Program-made: the position numbers and the translations under genes
Assembly: GCA_031549165.1 (NCBI GenBank)
Contig: JAVBQE010000012.1
Coordinates: 1-7,754, forward strand
Direction: 5' to 3'
DNA: 7,754 nucleotides
Source of the DNA: Parelusimicrobium sp031549165
Lineage (GTDB): Bacteria > Elusimicrobiota > Elusimicrobia > Elusimicrobiales > Elusimicrobiaceae
Shown: positions 5,920-7,754 of the stretch, piece after piece
How the letters are laid out: each line of letters opens with the position of its first letter
Numbering within the stretch: position 1 is the first letter of the stretch
The notes under the pieces: model-generated
The model's input: the letters and a program-made list of their open reading frames with translations, nothing else
The model's database searches: none
What the model was told of the DNA's origin: nothing

Positions 5920-6371
5920 TTAATCTCGTTTTTTATATTTTTAAAAGGGGTGATAAAAATATCAGTTTCAAGGCCCATATTTTTTAGGCGGAAAATGGCT
6001 TCTTCTTTTTCAAATTCTAAGTCCTCTTTTTTGTAGCCCAGGCCGTATGTGGCTATGCCCCAGCCGGCGTGTATGAGCGTTTTAATTTGTTCCAGCGTCA
6101 GCATGTCGCGCCAGGGGAGCTTTTGCGGGTCGTCGTAGAAATTGTATTTGCCGATTGTGTCCACGCTTACTATTATGTTAGCTTTAATATTTTTTTCTTT
6201 TAGCGCGGGAAGGAGCGTAAAGATGTCTTTCCACGCAAAATCAAAAATAAGCATAGCGTCTTTTGTGCCGGAGGGTTTATCTTTAAAAGTTAAAAAGCTT
6301 AAATTTTTTCTGGAGAGCGCGTCTATTTTTTTTGCAAAAGCCAAAGGTTCACTGATAATGATTATCTTCAT
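5916..6371 (-). CDS. Degenerate, shortened NodB-like (polysaccharide deacetylase-fold) protein
   Basis: The 151-aa protein has the order of a NodB homology domain: a strand with LIFDFAWKD (41-49), a helix and strand ALKEKNIKANIIVSVD (56-71), LTLEQIKTLIHAGWGIATYG (91-110), and DIFITPF (137-143). In active family members these places read TFDDG, HS/TxxxH and RPPYG, and the second Asp plus both His bind the metal. Here they appear as Phe45, Tyr109 and Tyr113, and the Arg of the third motif is missing; only Asp44 remains. The chain also stops where the second half of the domain should start. It has no signal peptide, so it probably stays in the cytosol. It overlaps both neighbours by four bases (ATGA), so an uninterrupted, maintained reading frame is likely. 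A non-catalytic, perhaps sugar-binding or regulatory, role is inference; the fold itself is a by-eye call. Confidence 0.6.
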   Translation of the reverse strand: MKIIIISEPLAFAKKIDALSRKNLSFLTFKDKPSGTKDAMLIFDFAWKDIFTLLPALKEKNIKANIIVSVDTIGKYNFYDDPQKLPWRDMLTLEQIKTLIHAGWGIATYGLGYKKEDLEFEKEEAIFRLKNMGLETDIFITPFKNIKNEIK

Positions 6372-7378
6372 AGTTTTAAAGTTTTAATCTGCTTGTCCAA
6401 AGCTTCTAAAGCTTGTTGGGGGGAAATGAGCGTCATGCATTCCACGCCGCACTTTTTGTCGCACTTAGGGCATTGTTTTATGTCGGGCTGCAGCACTATG
6501 TGCCCTTTGCCGTATGGACCCCACCTAAAAGGCATGCAGCCTTTTAACATTGGGTAAAAGGACAGCGTTTTTTTGCCCAAAGCTACTGCAATGTGTAAAG
6601 GGCCTGTGGAGTTGGAAATAAAAATTTTACACTCGTTAATAATGGCAATAAAATCTTCCAAAGGCATGGCGTCCTTGAGTACCAAAACCTGCGGGCCTAA
6701 TGCAGATGCCATGCGCGCAAGCAATGCCTGCTCGTCCGGCCCGCCCGTCAGCATAAATTTAAAGTTGGGGTAAGCGCGCATGGCGTTTTGCACAAACAAA
6801 ACATAGTTGGCCTCCGGCCAGTTTTTGGCGGAGCCTTTAGATCCTGGGTGCACTATTATAAATGGGTCCGCCGGCAGAAGGGCAAAGGTGTCTTTTAAAT
6901 ATTTACGCGCCTTATTTTCATTTTTCTTAGGCACAAAAATCTGCGGCTTCGCTGGGTAGAAAAAGACGAACAGAGGCTTTAATAAATCTAAATTAAAGTC
7001 CACTTCATGCCTTTCAATTTTGGAGCGGCTTTGTTTAATGCGGGTATTCAAAAACATCGCCCATATCTTAGACACCGGGCCTATGCGAAGGGGTATTTTA
7101 GCCAGCCATACCAGCGCGCCCGCGTAGAAGTCTAAGAAGAAAACTATTGCGGTGTCAAACTTATGCGCGCGTACTTCTTTTAAGGTTTCAAAGAAACCTT
7201 TTTTGATAATTACTTCATTAATCTGCGGATTATTTTTAAGCACGCCGCTGGCGTAGGAAGATGCCAGCACCGCTATGTATGCATGCGGAAAATTTTTACG
7301 CAGCACGGCGATAGCGGGCGTTATTGAAACAAGGTCCCCTATGCGGTCCGTGCGGACAAGAAGTATGCGTTTTTCCAT
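6368..7378 (-). CDS. Glycosyltransferase family 9 (lipopolysaccharide heptosyltransferase-like)
   Basis: GT9 enzymes move heptose (or a related sugar) from a nucleotide-activated donor to the lipopolysaccharide core at the cytosolic face of the inner membrane. The 336-aa chain has family length and motifs: RTDRIGDLV (9-17) with the expected catalytic Asp15, the donor-domain VHPGSKGSAKNWP (176-188), LTGGPDEQ (210-217) and ISNSTGPLHIAVALG (254-268), where an Asn stands at the usual Asp position before STG-PLH. A C-terminal cluster, CPKCDKKCGVEC (303-314), holds four cysteines and could bind a metal, as in several GT9 relatives. The sugar cannot be told from sequence. It is the first gene of a three-gene operon; its stop overlaps the next start by four bases. 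The ATG has only a weak upstream AGTAGAATAAG. Its leader carries the AGGTCTAAAG repeats. Confidence 0.9.
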   Translation of the reverse strand: MEKRILLVRTDRIGDLVSITPAIAVLRKNFPHAYIAVLASSYASGVLKNNPQINEVIIKKGFFETLKEVRAHKFDTAIVFFLDFYAGALVWLAKIPLRIGPVSKIWAMFLNTRIKQSRSKIERHEVDFNLDLLKPLFVFFYPAKPQIFVPKKNENKARKYLKDTFALLPADPFIIVHPGSKGSAKNWPEANYVLFVQNAMRAYPNFKFMLTGGPDEQALLARMASALGPQVLVLKDAMPLEDFIAIINECKIFISNSTGPLHIAVALGKKTLSFYPMLKGCMPFRWGPYGKGHIVLQPDIKQCPKCDKKCGVECMTLISPQQALEALDKQIKTLKL

Positions 7379-7400
7379 AAACTTATTCTACTAAATAATG

Positions 7401-7459
7401 GGACTTTAGACCTAATTGCGCATAGGTCTAAGTTGCTTTGTAATTTAGGTCTTTAGACC
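7401..7459. repeat. Clustered AGGTCTAAAG half-sites in the leader of the GT9 operon
   Basis: The word GG(A/T)CTTTAGACC occurs as direct copies at 7401-7412 and 7448-7459, 47 bases apart. An inverted copy, TAGGTCTAAG, lies at 7423-7432. Copy one and the inverted copy make a 9-bp stem (TTAGACCTA 7406-7414 with TAGGTCTAA 7423-7431, 8-base loop). The second copy is itself a 5-bp inverted repeat (GGTCT 7448-7452 with AGACC 7455-7459). In RNA these offer mutually exclusive pairings; in DNA they look like a dimer-bound operator array. The stretch lies between the putative promoter and the GT9 start codon. Confidence 0.55.
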
Positions 7460-7475
7460 CTGTTTTTGGAAAGCC

Positions 7476-7505
7476 ATTATATTTATCATATTAATATAAG
7501 AACAA
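7476..7505 (-). promoter_or_regulatory. Candidate promoter of the GT9 operon
   Basis: On the minus strand a perfect TATAAT (complement of 7476-7481) is preceded 18 bases upstream by TTGTTC (complement of 7500-7505), which keeps only the TTG of the -35 consensus. Transcription would start near 7469, giving a leader of roughly 90 bases that contains all copies of the AGGTCTAAAG repeat. A TAGAAT nearer the ATG is an alternative -10 without a visible -35. Confidence 0.4.
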
Positions 7506-7516
7506 GGACATCCCGG

Positions 7517-7549
7517 ATGATCCGAAATCTTAGAGAAGTTTTAATTTAA
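7517..7549 (+). CDS. Possible 10-codon plus-strand mini-ORF in front of a terminator
   Basis: This is the only plus-strand coding signal I would consider. ATG opens the peptide MIRNLREVLI and closes with TAA; AAGGA lies eight bases upstream. The start codon sits in the dyad CGGAT-G-ATCCG (7514-7524). A weak plus-strand promoter may lie at 7466-7494 (TTGGAA, 17 bases, TATTAA). A strong terminator begins 14 bases after the stop. The arrangement is that of a leader peptide/attenuator for a gene to the right of the window, or of a small RNA whose ORF is accidental. The peptide shows no run of one amino acid, which weighs against classical amino-acid attenuation. Confidence 0.3.
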   Translation: MIRNLREVLI

Positions 7550-7562
7550 CATCTTATACCCA

Positions 7563-7608
7563 AAGCGCTGAGGATCAAACCCTTCCTCAGCGCTTCCCCT
7601 TTTATTTT
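7563..7608 (+). terminator. Strong plus-strand rho-independent terminator
   Basis: AAGCGCTGAGG (7563-7573) pairs perfectly with CCTCAGCGCTT (7585-7595), an 11-bp stem with an 11-base loop, followed by CCCC and the T-rich TTTTATTTT (7600-7608). The minus-strand side has only TTT, so it is directional. It implies a plus-strand transcript starting within the preceding hundred or so bases, although no long plus-strand gene is present. Confidence 0.8.
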
Positions 7609-7615
7609 CTTCGGC

Positions 7616-7714
7616 TTTTGGCGAATTTTTGCCCCCACCCTGTGCTCGGATACACGGGCCTTCGGCCACTCACGGTATACGCTCACACAGGGAGGGGGCA
7701 AAAATACACCAAAA
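7616..7714. repeat. 99-bp imperfect palindrome (possible MITE-like element or structured RNA)
   Basis: Two 29-base arms, 7616-7644 and 7686-7714, match as inverted repeats at 26 of 29 positions. The inner 19 bases (from TTTTTGCCCCC to CCCTGTG) have one mismatch, and outer TTTTGG/CCAAAA lies on the same axis. Inside, CGGATAC (7647-7653) pairs with GTATACG (7675-7681) with one mismatch, and GGCC-TTC-GGCC (7657-7667) caps the structure. In either reading direction the T-run is on the 5' side of the stem and A's follow, so it is not an ordinary terminator. No ORF or transposase lies within. The bases from 7715 to the window end show nothing further of note. Confidence 0.7.
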
Positions 7715-7754
7715 TCCTGTGAAAATGGGCATGCTTTTTCATCTATAAATTTAA

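Noticed and set aside
7616..7714. The large palindrome as a bidirectional terminator
   Set aside because: In both directions the T-run precedes the stem and A's follow it, the reverse of a rho-independent terminator.
7720..7741. TGAAAA/TTTTCA inverted repeat with GCATGC centre near the window end
   Set aside because: The stem is only six AT-rich pairs with a 10-base loop, expected by chance in such sequence.
1..7754. CRISPR array, tRNA, rRNA or transposase gene
   Set aside because: No regularly spaced direct repeats, no cloverleaf or rRNA-like stretch and no transposase motif were seen when reading both strands.

Overview
**Organism and overall character.** All recognisable full-length genes lie on the minus strand, packed with 4-base ATGA overlaps. 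The window looks like a chromosomal piece of an anaerobic, host-associated Gram-negative bacterium. Four things point loosely to the Elusimicrobiota (Elusimicrobium-like): the type IV pilin-like protein ([24 protein letters not shown] type), a heptosyltransferase-type GT9 enzyme, the phenylacetate-CoA ligase + ACT pair, and several unrecognised secreted proteins. This is a judgement from protein style, not a database result. No rRNA, tRNA, CRISPR array or transposase was seen.

**Layout, in minus-strand transcription order (right to left).** (1) Bases 7379-7754 hold no long gene but are rich in structure: a near-palindrome of about 99 bp, a plus-strand terminator behind a 10-codon mini-ORF, and a leader with repeated AGGTCTAAAG half-sites in front of the first operon. 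(2) Bases 7378-4591 are a three-gene envelope operon: a GT9 (heptosyltransferase-like) enzyme, a shortened NodB-like protein that has lost its metal ligands, and a 442-aa secreted, C-terminally membrane-anchored protein built from two duplicated modules. (3) Bases 4589-1268 look like a second transcription unit with a good sigma70-type promoter (TTGACA-18-TATACT). It contains an isolated phage terminase pair (small subunit-like, then large subunit with ATPase and nuclease motifs), followed after 12 bp by phenylacetate-CoA ligase and an ACT-domain protein. (4) A 76-bp inverted-repeat element of a type scattered between genes in several phyla, then a small lipoprotein, a hairpin, a pilin-like gene and a terminator. 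(5) At the left edge the first codons of another minus-strand gene are visible with a strong Shine-Dalgarno sequence.

**How the genes may work together.** The GT9/NodB-like/duplicated-module operon probably concerns cell-surface glycans or their regulation. PaaK plus the ACT protein fits aryl-acid activation or, run in reverse, ATP-yielding aryl-CoA conversion in amino-acid fermentation. The pilin and lipoprotein are cell-surface products. The terminase pair has no portal, capsid, integrase or lysis gene nearby and sits in the same apparent transcription unit as metabolic genes. It is either a phage remnant with intact motifs or a retained host function, and is the most unusual gene content here.

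Functional names rest on motifs read by eye; no searches or structure predictions were run.
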